Assembly (NCBI GenBank): GCA_900128565.1
Contig: LT635963.1
Span: 1 to 30,743 of the forward strand
Origin: Stramenopiles sp. TOSAG23-6
Taxonomy: Eukaryota; Sar
Length of the DNA stretch: 30,743 bases
Direction of reading: 5' to 3'
The notes under the pieces are model-generated. The model did not search any database, was not told where the DNA came from, and saw only the letters and a program-made list of their open reading frames with translations. The position numbers and the translations under genes were made by a program. The number at the start of each line of letters is the position of its first letter. Position 1 is the stretch's first letter. Of the stretch, positions 8,001 to 23,000 are shown one piece after another.

Positions 8001-11000
8001 ATCCTGCTGGACAAAATTGGCCTTCTGTACATGGAACGATACTACTCTCATCTTGACAATACGATCCTGCAGGGCATTTAGTTCTTTCATACGCTCCCTC
8101 TGCACAACTGTATGCAATAGGTCCTTGTACAGTGCAACTCTTTTTCTCTGCCGGTGTTGTGCAATAAAACCCTCTAGGGCACGGAGAGAATTCCCAGCTT
8201 GCTTCTGGGCAATATTGAGCTGTTGTAGTTCCCCCACAAGCTACTTTAGAATCGCCGCTACTACAATAATAACCTTTTGGGCACTTTTTTGGACTCGTGA
8301 CGCCTGTATCACAAAACCATGAATCGACTTCGGCAGGGTCATATATAAAAGGATCTTGGGGCTCTCCTTCCGCTGGTTCTTCGTATTTGCATAGCTTCCT
8401 TTTTGAAGGCGAAGCACAATAGAAACCTTTAGCACATGGGGTTTCTTTAGATGAACCTTCTGGACAGTACATGCCTATTTCACAATCTATCTCAGTTTTT
8501 GACGCTTCATTTGGACAATACTTACCCGCGCTACAAAGTGTTGCTGATGTTGAACCTTCAGAACAATATTTACCTGCAGAACATGCGCTCTTTTCACTAC
8601 CATTGCTGCACCAATATCCAATAGGACACATCTTGGGATATTGCGTTCCTTCTTCGCAATAATATGACTTACCCTTTGTCATATACGGATCTTCTGATGT
8701 TGATGGGTTGTCACATGTTACCTGCTGTGAAGGTGTTGGGCAGTAGTGTCCTTTTTTACAATTACTTTGAGAAATAGAGCCTGGTGGGCAGTATTGTGCC
8801 GTATTCTCATCTAAAGCACATGCTGTTTCACTCGTCGCACCTGCCTTTTCACAAAAGTGACCTGCACTACAACGGCTACCATTGATACTGGTACCATTTT
8901 GTTTATTGGTTCCTCCACTACAAAATTTACCAGCAACACATTCAGTTTTTGCATTGCCATTTTCACACCAGTGTCCTATTGGGCAAAGCAGTGGTTCTTG
9001 TGGTTTTGCTCTCTCCGCAAGACAAAGCCACGCTGTCCCTTCTTGAAGTTGAAGATCAGTGACCTGAAATGTGTCTTGAGGTGGAGCTTCCACTTCTTCG
9101 CCCAAATACCAAATTTTGCCGGTAGTACAAGAAACTTTTGCACTTGGTATTGGGCAATACCAGCCTTCAGGACAATTTTCTTCATTCTTTCGATTAGTTG
9201 CGCTTTCATTTGCATGAAGTACACAATACTTTCCTGCATTGCAAGCTTTTTTTGTGGCAGTGTTTTCACAATAAAATCCAGGAGGACAAATACCTTCTTC
9301 TTGTCTTTCTTTTAACTTTGCTAATCTTTCTTCATTGCTTAGATTCTCGAGTTGAGTATCTGTTAAAAGCGGGCAAAATGAACCTTCTGAGCAAACTTCA
9401 CGAGAATTTGGCTGAGCACAGAAATATTTCCCAGGGCAATGTGCCTGGTTTGAAGTTCCCAGTGGGCAATAATAACCACTTTCACACTGATTAGCTTCTG
9501 TTGATTGGACATCTGGACATTCGAAGTTTGCAGGACATTTTGTTGGAACTTCTCGATCAATGCTTTCCTTTGATTTAACAGGAACTTCCGAACAAATATA
9601 ACCAGAGTTACATTTGTTCTTTCGAGACGTGTCAGAACAGTAATATGTTCCCGGGCATGACATGCTTCTCTCTCTTTCCTGCCCAGATGCCTTGGGGCAA
9701 TAAGTACCTCGTTTACATTTAGTACGGATTACAGAATTATTGTTTGTAGTACATATCCACCCAGCAGGACAGTCCTGTTCATATGTCCGATCTTGGCGAT
9801 CCGCGTCACACTTCCCTTGTGTATCACAACGTTTAACTTCCTCGCCAAATATATTTATACATTCACCCACTTGTGAATTCTCTTTATTTACAAGCCAAAA
9901 GTTTGGCCCATTACTCCATATTGCTGGGGATTCACAATCATCTTTAGCTCGTGTTTGGTCATTAGCATTAGGATCCTCCACCGCTGAAGTATTTTTGGTG
10001 AATGCTCCATTACTACAGACATCCGCACGTAGTCTTTGTATACGGGCATTTGAACCAAATCCCACACATGAATCATCAGCTTGATTATATCCAACACATT
10101 GTGCATCGTTCAAACATTTTTTGGCACAATCCATTGCTCCATTTATTGTCACGGTATTATCTCCATCTGCGACGTAACAATATGATTTTTTCAGGATATT
10201 TTATGAAATCACCAAAGTCCCGACATGTCCCACGGCTGCTACAGTATGTACCAGGACCACATACCGTTTTACTACTTGTAGTTGGACAATAAAATGAATC
10301 AGGACATTCTTGTTGTTGAGTTTGTCCGGTTGGACAGTAGTAACCGATGTCACAAGATTCAGGTTCTTTTGTGCTTACCGGGGGTTTCCATTCTGTTCCT
10401 TCAGAGTCACAAGAATCGTATACATTGCTAATCTCCTCATTTGAGTTTTTATCCACACAATATCCCTCTGCCCCAATCATTTCTTCAGGACAATATTTCC
10501 CTGCAGGACATTCAGTTTCTCCCGTTGAACCCTCAATACAGAAAAATCCAGCCCTGCAGTTTTCCTTTAATAGTGTTGTTTTACAAAAATAACCTGCGGG
10601 GCATTTTACTTGCTCGTAACCCGAGCCACCACCACGCAATTTTCGGAAATTTACACGATCCTCGCCACAATAATGCCCAGGGGTACATTGCTCTTTTGTG
10701 TTAGGTTCTACGCAATAATATCCGGCTGGACAAGGTTGTTCTTTTGTACGCGATGAGTGATCACCATAATTGTTTGCAGCGGCTCCTCCAGAAACTTTTG
10801 CGGCTCCTCCAGAAACTGCGGCTCCTGCTGAAACTGCTGAGTTAGCGGCCACCGCTGAGTTACCGGCCGCCGAGGAGTGCGTTTTACAATACGAGCCTTG
10901 ACTGCATGTTTGAGGTTCAGCATCTGGTGTAGGACAATAACTTCCTTCTGGACAATCTAATGGTCGAGTTCTTATTTCTCCTCCGGGACAATACATTCCA

Positions 11001-14000
11001 TCGGGGCATTTACTAAGTTGAATAGAACTTTGGCAAAAGTAACCAGCTTTACATTTTCCTTCCTTTTCGGCATCTTTTGTATCTCGCTCAATCATTCTAC
11101 AAATTTTTCTTTCACCCTCTGAGTCTTGTACTTTGTGGGTATATTCAAGGCATGCTAACCTGTTTTGTTGGTGGCATATTTCACTCAGACCTGCTTGTGC
11201 TTCACAGGATGCGACCCAAATTCTTTCCGTAACCGACCTTTTAAAAACACCGTTGCAAGAATTTTCTGTGGTTTTACTACTATCATTGCATGTGTTGTTA
11301 GTATAATCCCATACTCTATCAAAATCTTTCATAAAAGGCCCACCTTTGCAATCTGTCTCTGTAGTTTCATTAGGGTCATTACAAGAAAATACCTTTGTGC
11401 AGTGAGTTGGACACAATACATTTCCTTCTACAATAGTACTGGGACAATCCATAACTTCACATAAACCGGAACAAAAAGCACCTGCTTGACATACATCGGA
11501 ATCATGAGTTTGTGCTCGATTAGGACAGAATCTGCCATCTCTACATGGTCTACAAGTAGGAGTGTGAATTAATGCGCTGAATTTTCCAGCTTCACATTCT
11601 TCACACTTGAAACTACCATCATCCTTTTGTGTATAATGCTCACCTGGACCACATGTTAAAGCCAACTTTGCTTCACTAAAATCACCTTTACCTTTATCAT
11701 TTTCGGCTTGAACGCGTACAGAAATATTTGTCGTTCTGTTGACAGTCATAGTATGAACTACATTAAAAATACGCTCTGCGCCAGAAGAACAACCCCCAAC
11801 ATTTGTTTCGCCAGATGCACCAACATTGAAATTGAACCCAGATATCATAGCCCCTCCATTTTCCGGGCACGTATACTTTACTTCAATGGTCAGTCGTGTT
11901 GATGAGTCAGTTGTCGTGGCTGATTTTATAAAAGCTCTCAATATTGTTGGTGTTTTAGGAACAGTTGCGTCTAACGCTACATTGAATTCTGCCGTTAAAT
12001 CTGTCCTTCCTAGACTATTTTCACCCCATGCAGTTATTTTGGCACCTCTAGTTCCCTCTTCAAGTCTAGTGACTGCAATTGATGACCCTGTCTCTACACT
12101 AAGCCACAACTTGTATTCACTTGATGATGTACACGAACAACTAGAATTGTTCCAGCTACATGCCGAATCACTATTGCAATCAGACTCCTCCAAAGAAGTG
12201 CAGCTACATGGCTTATCCTCAAGAGTTGGGTTAAATGTGCCCGTTGTAACATCTCCGCTGCGAGAAGTAGTAATCATGGCTAACTCCCCCATCCGTTTTC
12301 CAGATAAGAATTGTACAAGTAAGTTTTTATGGTCATCATTTGTGTCTGGATCAATATACGCACCTAATTCAAACGCATCGAGTTCAGTGTCAATAAGTGT
12401 TCCACTCAAATCACCATTGATAAATGTGTGAAATATAACATACTTGTCAGATTCGTCCTTTCCAAATGCCTTACCATCTTCGTTCACTCCATACAAGGCT
12501 GGCAACTCGTACACAACTATAGTTCCAGCAGCAGCAATATATTGAATTTGAGGTTTTGTGTATTTACCCACACGCCCATCCGGTTCCCAGAGAGGTACAG
12601 ATGCAAGAACACACACTTGATTATCTGCATCATACGTAAATATAATTCCTGCATCAACACATTTGGAAATTTTTTCTTCAATATCTAAATCTTCTTCGAC
12701 ATCTCCGCATTCACCGGCATTGATAGCAAATAGTGAACATTCCTCTTTACAATGATCTTCATTGTAGTCGCCATCGTGTTCTAAATAACAACGACGCTGA
12801 TTCCATACATTGTGAAAAAATATTTCAAAACAAAATCGTTAGGTACGAAATTTCGTACAAAAATTAAATTCGTAATTGAAAAAAAAATAAAACAAACATG
12901 GTTTCTCTTCTCCAACATTTAGCGTATGTGTAATAGATTCTTGAGATGATCCCCAACATACATTATAGTTCCTATCTATTGGTGCAATCTTGCAAGAGTT
13001 TCCTAAAACACTTAAACAATTGGACACATTCTGATTTGGACATTTATCTGAACACACGTCATCGACCCATTCACAAGCACTCCCTATATCAAGACAATCA
13101 CTACTGTTTAGGTGTGCATAACAAGGAATATGATATTTTCTTATACATTGTGGTGAAATATTAATCAACCCAATATCGTTACTAGAAAATTCAACTTGTT
13201 GTGTCATTCCTGGGGCTTCAATACCGAAAATAGTATAACTTATGGTAGTGTCCTCAATATCGGAAATTATTGGGGCATCCCACGTAACGGTAATTGTACT
13301 GCGCTCTGCGGTTGTGCTGCTGGTGGTTATTTTTGAAAAATATAGAATACTGTCAACAGTAAACTTAAACTTCCAACCAACGTAGTGATGCAGCGTAGGA
13401 TTGAATAGGAAATTTTCTGGTGCATCAAGTATTGTAGACATGCGGTTTGCGCATCCCGATATTTTAGGGCATATTTCTTTACTCATCGTACTACACTGAC
13501 AATTATTTACATCATATGTGTTGCATTCACATGTTTCATCATTGGAATTATATGTACAATTGTCGTCACTTGAGCATTCTGAGACACTTTTGCTCTCACA
13601 GGCACATGTTGTTGAGCATTTACACGATTCATCCCAATGACAACCACCAGTGGTGTCACATTCAGATTCATCATATTGTTCACAAGTACAACTGCAATTA
13701 CCAAAACAACGACTTTCAATATTTGAAAGTGATCCTGAAATACCTGTGACAGCTTTGTCACACGGCGCAGTAGTTACTTTGACATATGGCCTTGGCGAAG
13801 TTTCTTCAAAATAGTCAATAATGAAATGCATTTTATGTGTTTTAGTAGGAGAAAGAATTTTGTCCTGTTTTGACCAACCAAACATATCATCAATCATTGG
13901 AACCCTGGTGATCTGTAAAGGGGTATCTTCTGAAATAGCATTATAAAATTCGTTATCATTCTCTAAAAGTTTATAGCAAACAGACACGTGGTCATCTTCG

Positions 14001-17000
14001 TCTTTATTTTCGCTACTCCATTCACTTAGATCTACTCGATCTAATGTAACTCTAGCTTCTGAATCGTTTATATATTCCAAACGCTCGTCGTGGGCTACCT
14101 CTCTAGAATCTTCGTCACATATGCTATTATTTTGATTCCCCATTGCTGCAATTTCTACATAAGGCATATTATCTTCAATGACATTTTTAACCGTGAATGT
14201 CAAAACAGACGGCCATCCGTCTGCGAAGGATCCTCCAGAATATGTAACAGAAGGTGGTGGCTTTACTGTTATCGTTTTATCTACGATTTTTTTCCCATGT
14301 AGAAAAATCAACTTGGCGAAACTGATAACAAATTGAAAGAATTTTTTCTTCAACAGTTGGTGGCACAACAAATCGACCTGGTTTTAATGCGGTCATTTTT
14401 ACAGCGTCGGTGTCCTCGTACTCAGTTATTCCAGCCATGCTTGGAAAACCGGGTTCATTATTACAATTACTATTCACAAATTTCACGGCTGGTAAAACTC
14501 CAGCAGAATCAAAATTCTCGCCACTGAATATAATTTCGTTGTCATATAGGGATGCTACTTCATCCGCGTCAAATGTTTCTATAGATGGAAGAGTTTTCAC
14601 TTCAATGTCTATTCCACTTTGTTCTATATATTGGCCACCTTCAATTTTGATACATATATTATATGTCCCGATACTCACATTATCGCTATCAGCAGACAGC
14701 GTAACACTTCCAGTGTTTGCGAATTCGAAATTTATTTCCCCTTCAATAACTGAGTCGTCAGAGCATTCATCTTCTTCAGAAACGATTTTCACGTATACCG
14801 GAAAAGTATCATCTGGAAAGTTCTCCATTTGGAATAGAAAACTTGTGTCTACATCTTGATACATCACTGGTGTTCTTGATTCTTCAGTATTTCCAACCCA
14901 TAATATATAATCACTTGAATTATCGCTGTTGCCTTCTGGTGATATTTTGGTTTTGAATATCAATTCATTTCTATTTTCATTGAAGTGTGCTGGATGTAAT
15001 GTGTTAACTCGAATTCCACTAGTGAACTGAACTGTTATTTCTTCATATGTGTTGCTTCCCTCGATGTAATAAAACAAATTATCAGTGTATGTGATCTTAT
15101 CTACGTCATCATCTGACAATGTTCTAGATTCAAAAAGATGACTCTTTGTAGGCATGTATAAAATATCATCGATGGTAGGTGCGTCTCGTATATCAAGAGT
15201 ATCTCTCAACAATATAAAATCATCAACACTGCATGGATTATCATCAGGAGTGTAACAATAACATATTTGAAAACCCATTCCTGCCACCGCAGGCACCGGT
15301 GTAAGTGTAAATGTCCAGGTGGACGAATCGGCATCGTATACAAGTAATCCTTCAACATGATCAGATGAGTTGTCAGTTACGCCTGATCCTGTTACTTTTC
15401 CTGGTAAGCTAGACTCTGATCTCGAATCATTGCATTTTTTTCCCTTTTGGAGGACCCTCAAATGTATTGATGGAGATGATTCATCTCTCATATTTACATC
15501 AAAAGTTAATTCCGTACTTGCGTTCTTTTTTACTATAGATAAACCATTAATTCCTATCACTCCTGGTTTTACTTTACTGTCATTAAGTTTGGAACAATTA
15601 CCCTTTGATCCTACTTTTCCATTTGAATTTACAGCATATACACATAAATGTGTATAATCTATAATAGTACCATCTTGTTCATCTCTTAAATTTGTATTGT
15701 CTGGTATGGTAATTGTAAAGTCAGAACTATCTGCTACAGATAATGGATCACCAATAGCCTTAGCAGCAAGACCCATATCATCTAGTGCTACGTACGCTTG
15801 ATATGCAGCTACATTATTTTCACTCAAATCAGTTCGCTCTTCCTGGCTAATGATATCAGCAATTTGTTCTTTCGATAAAGCATAATCATATAATTCTGCC
15901 ATGTATAAATCCATCTCTACATTTGGAGCATCTACGAACTCCATTGAGTTTGATAATACATCGTTTATATTTTGGTTTTGGTGTGCCCATAAAGCTAACA
16001 CTTGATCTATTTTAGAGATGTTGCCTTTTCCAAATTTTACAAAAAAATTTGAATCTTTGCTTATTGTATTTTCGCCGTATGCAATGCTAGGCATTGTATG
16101 TAATTTCCCACACCCCTGAGGATGTGCCTCTTGACTGGAAGGACAACAATGCATGAGAGGTAATACTTTATCTGGAAATATTCCATTTATAGAAGTATTC
16201 TCGTTTGCACAACATTCACCATTTTTACCGCTTTTTACATCATCTGAACAGTTTTGTGAAACTTTATAAAATTTCCCGTAGCAGTAGCAATTACAAGAGA
16301 AACACCAATCAGTATCTTTTGGATTATAAGTATAACTAGTTAATGTTTTACGTTCTACCGATTGCTGTGACTCAAAATTATTGTGTGTTTTACTGTATAT
16401 ATTTATATCTCCATTTGCTTTATATGTGATTGCTGTCAAAGAAACATCTTCATCTGATGGTATATCCAAAGTAGTAGAAGTAGTTCGGTCTTTATATATA
16501 CTTCCAGGGAATATTTCGCGATTACTTGCATCCAATGACAATGAATCATAATTGGTTTGAAAATGACCAGTGAAACCTTTCACTGTAGTAGCTGTCGTAT
16601 ATAATCCATACTTTATTGTTTCATAATTATTTTCAGTTGGCTCTTCAAGAATATCATCAAGACTATTTCCATCCATCATACATAGATGAAATTCAAAACC
16701 ATCGCTTTCACTCTGAATAATAAAGTGATCACCGGCTTTATATTCTTGTTTGGTCCCAAATAACGTACAATCTGTAGTATCACATTTACAATAAGGCTGG
16801 CCGTTAATTAAGAGCCACCCATGCCGTTTTTTATTTGAAGTTAATCTTCTACGGCGTTTCTGGGCTAGAGGTTCCAGATCCTCCTCTATGGTGTTTTGCG
16901 CCCTTCGTCGACCATTCGCGTTCCCGTCCCCGTCCACAGAACAATTTCCTTCACCTCGGCGACACTCGCGGGTCTCTCCATGCCAATGAGGACACACAAT

Positions 17001-20000
17001 ACCACCATTGTCTTCTTCTTGTGTTATTTTATATGTCCTTTCATCATCACAGTCCCCACAATGACCATCCCAATGGCCATGACAATGAACAGGCGGCTTT
17101 TCGGGGAAACTACCACTAACATGATTTAATCCCCATGATCTTTGTATACCAATGTCTTCTTTAATACGAAAACCACATGTTTTCCCACTGCTTATCCGGA
17201 TACATTGTAATGCTGCTTTATTCCCGTCGGCATCAATTATTTTATCCTCTATTGTTTCGAATGTACATTTTGATAAAGGAGCTAACTTAAATTTGTCAAG
17301 AGAATCTCCACCTTTGAGAATAATTTTAGCATCACCCATTACAGGTAAAACCGCATTATGGCCAACACATGTGTGTCGCACACCCGGACCTGTACCTGTA
17401 CATTCTGTATTTAATTCTATATTTAAATTTAAATATCTACTTTTAGGGAATTTTTCAGTTTTAATTTTTCGAACAGCTTCGTTCCATGTATCATCGAGAT
17501 CTTCTTTTGATAATTGCATTGAACTTGTCAACTCACAAAATGTTCCAGTATGAAATTTACCACGTGTATAGTACTCCTCCATTGGTATATGCATTGGTGA
17601 AAGCAGTGTTATTGCTTCACTAACGTATGCATCTGTAAGCTCATCGTCAGTTTTGATTAACACAACCCCAAGATTTCCTTTGGATTGAATAATGCATGGG
17701 TCATCATCATAACCAGGAAAACTTATAGAGTTAACATCATTTATATCACAGTCATCTGGATTAAATTTATCCTCATGAGGAGGGGATGGACACAACCGAA
17801 ATGATATAGTAGTATTTTGCATATATTCTTCGACGTCAACGTGTACAGTATTATCCTCATCACATTTACAATATATAGTTTCATTTCCCAAATATAATCT
17901 CTGCCCACAACAAGAAATGAAAGGTTTATACTTATCGTCTGCACTAGTGTCTCCGTCAGAAACCTCTAAAAAGAGACCAGTACCTGATAAATAATCAGTT
18001 AATGATGGAGCGGGAATATACCCAAAGACACAATTAAACGAAGACTTGCTATTGAATAAAACACAACCATCTTCTTCATCTACATCACATGCCCGTATCG
18101 GACAAACTTCAAATTGGGGAGTTTGATAATGCCAAAAATCATTATCATTTGTGATTGTAAATATATCTCCATCATTATGCCTTATAGTATTAGGGCGATT
18201 GGGAGGATTGGGAGGGCGATTGGGAGAATACCAGCATTCATCTTCAGGGCAAATAGTTTTTCCATGACTTATAGACGTGTAACAAAATTTTCTGGAATAA
18301 TCCCATTGACAAATACTATTTTCAAAACACCCATTTCGATCAGTCAATAAGTTGCAGGGATCAAGGCAGGATTGAATAGTTCTTAAAGCATCCAGTGGCA
18401 AGCATACCTGTGTATCTTCGGCCCATTCGCAACCATTTCCCCCCATCTTACATTTTTCTGAGCTTTTGAAAATGCATTCAGTTGGGATAGTAGCAATATC
18501 ATAATCTGGTGATTGGTAATATTTTCTCCTATGCTCGCAATCTGAATTATAAGGAGCACACCCACCGTGACCATCCCCGTAACACATCTTTGCATTTGCT
18601 TTTTTCAACCTTACCGGAGCCATGGTGATGTTTCATAGTAATTCTTGTGAAACCCGTTCCGAAAGGAGTTCTTTTTTCGTGCGAGGTAGCATCCCCAAGG
18701 AAATATAAACGAAGCATTCCGGTGCCATTTGCCTTGAATTTACATGAAAATCGTTTATGTTTCGCGAGTTTTTCTGTAAAGGAGATACATTGTGTGTCAG
18801 GATTGACTGGGCACTCAATTGCATGCTCGAAAGATGAGTATATATTTCTAGATAAACCATGAACTCCCATTATTTCTGCAGTAGTCTCGGGCGTATCATT
18901 GAATGTACTTGGAAAACTCACCCACGCTAAAAGACTTCTCTCTTTCAAAGTCACGTTGTGATTACTTGGCTCGCTCATTAAAGATAAATTATTACCCGAT
19001 TCTCCAGTGAATGAAATGAAATCGCCATAATTATCACTACTTTGTTTAGTATAGCACATAGATTTAGGAACCCAAGTATATGATTCGGTTTCACAATCTT
19101 CTTTAGTGGTAAGAGAACTATCACCATTACAAGTACCATAGTTGCAATTGGCCACACTCAAATGCAAATTGCCGAGAGAATCTTCCATAGTCTTTTCTCC
19201 ATTCCTTTCAAATGTCCATCGACTTATTGGTGGTGGCGGTGCAGACATAAAAACAGATGGATCAAGACGACTTTCGATCGTGCTTTTTACATCTTCAAAA
19301 TTAAGTTCTCCCCCAATCTGAGTCTCATCGCCATCTGTATCTGAAAATGTGAGATGACCTGGATAAAGATCAAATAAAATTGAACCGTCATCAATACAAG
19401 AAATACAACGGGTACTTATCTCTTGACCAGAAGCAGAAAAAACTACTAATACATATATAATCATAGCCGTCAGGTTTACTAGTATTCTCTGGTATATCAA
19501 TTGAATAATCAGTGTTTGTGGCAGGAATAATCGTTTTATACGCAATGGTTTTAACGGCGAAAGCAGGGCTATCCATTGCATTCCGAGTTGCAAGGAATAC
19601 TTCAAATTTAACAATCCCAGCAACACTGTTATATGTGCTGAAATTGAATGCCCCCTTTATTTGACCCGTGTGCCCATCTAAGTCTTCGAATGACAATGTA
19701 GTCATTTGTAAATTTGAACATTCTCCATATATACTTTTATGCGACTGTGTAATCGCTAAATCTGAGTCTTGACACGCATGACACATTTGCGAATTCTCTA
19801 ATTCCCCACACCCATCACAAGAAGCACTACATTTCAAATCAGTCCATGTTCCTTCTTTCATATTCTCACAATGATATTTCAGATTTTCTTTACTAAATAC
19901 ATTGCTAAAACTTTGTTTTATAGCTGCATAGTCTTGATTGGAAAAAGAAACATCACAATATCCTGATCGGATTTCAATAGGGTTTGATTTTACAGTAAAA

Positions 20001-23000
20001 GCTGCGGAGGGAACTTGTGTGACTTCCAATAAATATTCAAGAGGGTTTGCTGCACCCCAATCGTAAGCAATATGTTCATTAATAGCAAGCTTACAGGCCG
20101 TTGTTTCGGTAAAAACAAACTGCACGGTTTTATTAGGTTGTACACAGAATGAACTCCGCCAAGCTTTTGTTACACATACTTCATTTATAAGGGTACATTC
20201 ACTAGTACATTGAGTAGGACTTCGGTTAAAACAAGGATCCCTACATTGTGTTTTACCAGCTATCTCTACTCTATCGCACAAAATGCCTTCAGGACCAGTG
20301 TACAATACAGGGCATTTGCTTACTGAAAATGCTGAGCATGGATCACATGTAACAAACATTTCTACCCGGTTCGATGCATTTGTGCCCTTGTTTTTCCCAC
20401 TTTTTACAACTTTAGTTGAGGTTGCACCCATTGTATGTCCGACAATGTCACAAACCGCATTATTCTCCCCCTCAAAAGTTGTTTTACCCAGTGACGATTT
20501 TAGCCTAAGTACATGTTGCCGGAAAAGACCTGTTGGATTTGGCTTATACGGAGTTTGGAATGTAAAATATAATTTTGTTGGCCGAATGTTAGATTCAATA
20601 GTACTTAGTTGGGCAATTGCACCCATCTTGATATCGTCTACATCTATATAACCAAGGCACGATCCAACATTTTCGCTGTTTTGGTTTAGAACCAATAAAT
20701 TATTCTCAGTATCCAATGCACATGAAGTGCATGAATCCGCTTTATTGGCTTCAATGCAGGTGTTACACGTTGAATGACACGCGCCCGCAGCAAACACCTC
20801 AGCAGACCTGACAGTAACATCATGGCTTTGTCCCCAATAGAAAGAAAAATCGATGTATTGTTTCTTCTTGATGAAGCATCCATTTGAAGATTTCCTTGGC
20901 TCTATTCCATTTTCGTCAATGTCTACATTATTAGCTTTGCGAATAATCCAGGAATGTTGTTCTGCTTCTGCAGTAAACGATCCGTACAGTGCACATCCCT
21001 TCCAGTAATCGAGACCATATTGTCCAGCACCAGACCCAGCAACATATGCCTGACATTTTGGATTATCATTACATAGTTGCCGACATTCTTCAGATGAAGT
21101 CACAGAGCCCAATGTAGCAGTTGGATTTGGACAGATTGGATATGGCCTACGTAATAAACCCTTGTATGTTTTTTCCAATGGTACACACGAATTTCCTGTA
21201 AAGCTACAGCATGAATTTTCCTTTGCTGGGATAGATTGGCATATCGAGAATTTATCTACGACACTAGATGAAATTCTTGATTGCTTCACTTCACATGTGT
21301 CTTGATAATCTGAGCCATTTGTACAATCATCCTCGTCTTCCATTTCACATGATCCATCATCACCGAAACGGCAACATCGATCAGCTTCACTTAGATTATT
21401 ACACGATTGCAATGTTGTAGGATTTCTTTTTGTGGGACATAAGAGATCCACATCTGCGACATTTGTTATGTAGCTCTCGAGAGGGCGCGTAGAGCCATTT
21501 AAAGATATACCTTTGCAAACACCAAGTTGTCCATTACTTGACGCAATATATCCTTCGATACTTTCGTGACTTTTGAACTTACAGTGCGATCCACTTTTAA
21601 TTACAACTTTTATCGGAGCTCCATGTGGGAGATTGTCATTCAGCGATATTGAAATGCTCTCTTCTTTTTCGGCAAGCATACAGTCACTTGAATTTGTGAT
21701 AATCTCATATCCGTACTTGCAGAAATAATAAAAATCTTCAGAACATTTTTTTCTACCCAATGCACTGCAATCTGGGTCATTCATACACTTAGTCTTAGCA
21801 TCTTCTAAAGAATCAAACTCTTGGAAGTTGTACTGATGAGGAGCATCATGTATTGTGGAAAAATATTTAAAAAAAAAAATCATTAGATACAAAATGTAGT
21901 AGAAAAAAATATTTAGGTAAAAATTGAAATGAAAACATACACACGACAAATTCATCGATTCCATAAATAAATAAGCTATATTTGCGGTATCAAAATACTC
22001 TTCATCGTCACCATTGACATTCTTAACACTGACGTCACACTGACTTTCACCAATTGGTAAACCTTTACCTTGGCTATCGATAAAAAAGGGAATATTTGCT
22101 TGGGATTCATCACAGGGTTTGACAGTGTAATATTTCCAGCTCAGACCAAAAGATGGTGCATTGGACAGTGATACATTAGAATTATTGAAGACAATACATT
22201 CTTTCTCTTTCGGATTATATAATATTGCATTACATATACTACCCCAATTCGAGCATATATTGAAACAACTTTCAATAGTGGAGTGATTATTTTTCACTTT
22301 ACTTGCTTTACCTTGTGATATTTGTTGTTGATGAGAATTTGAACCACTTGGATGAAAGAAAGAACTCCCCTCAAAACGGGGGCAATTCACATCTACGAAT
22401 GAAAACTTTCGTTTATGAACCATAAAATGTATGTTTGATGTATTCTGCGATACTCTGAATTTTGTAGAGATAGTTGTGGGTGCATGATCTGGACCAAATT
22501 GTAAGGAATCCATAAAAACACTCAGTTGACATTTACCTACGATATCACTAACTTCAGTTAGTGACAGTTCCCCATTACAATTTCCACAACGAGTTGCATC
22601 ATTTTTATTATTACAACCATTGCAGGTTTCGTGACAATCATTTAGTCCAATGCTTTGCAACGACTCTCTCTTGTGTTGTTCATCGGTAAAATAATGATTC
22701 CACTCCCTATAATAACTTCCGCCATTTCCGTCAGAATATTTATGTCTCCATCGAATACCAAGACCTCTGTTATCATCATCGGCGGAATCAATTTCCCTAA
22801 ATCTACAATCACTGTCATCATTTTCGTCTGATTGCATTATAATGGTTAACACTTCTCGATTTTGGGGAAATAAAGCAGTGGTTGAAAATTTGGCCAATAT
22901 TGAAACATCTTTAGTGGCTAGATACATCTCTTCATGTTCTTCATCTGGATTAAGTGAAGGACATTTTTCATCATCTTCATCCAATGTTATGAAACCACTC

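Noticed and set aside
7179-19442. Euplotes-type +1 frameshifting at AAA followed by a stop codon
   Set aside because: None of the five sites has a stop codon directly after the run in the original frame.
19400-19450. A tiny 31-bp GT-AG intron at the first frame break
   Set aside because: Removing it creates an in-frame TAG; a one-base homopolymer surplus explains all five breaks uniformly.
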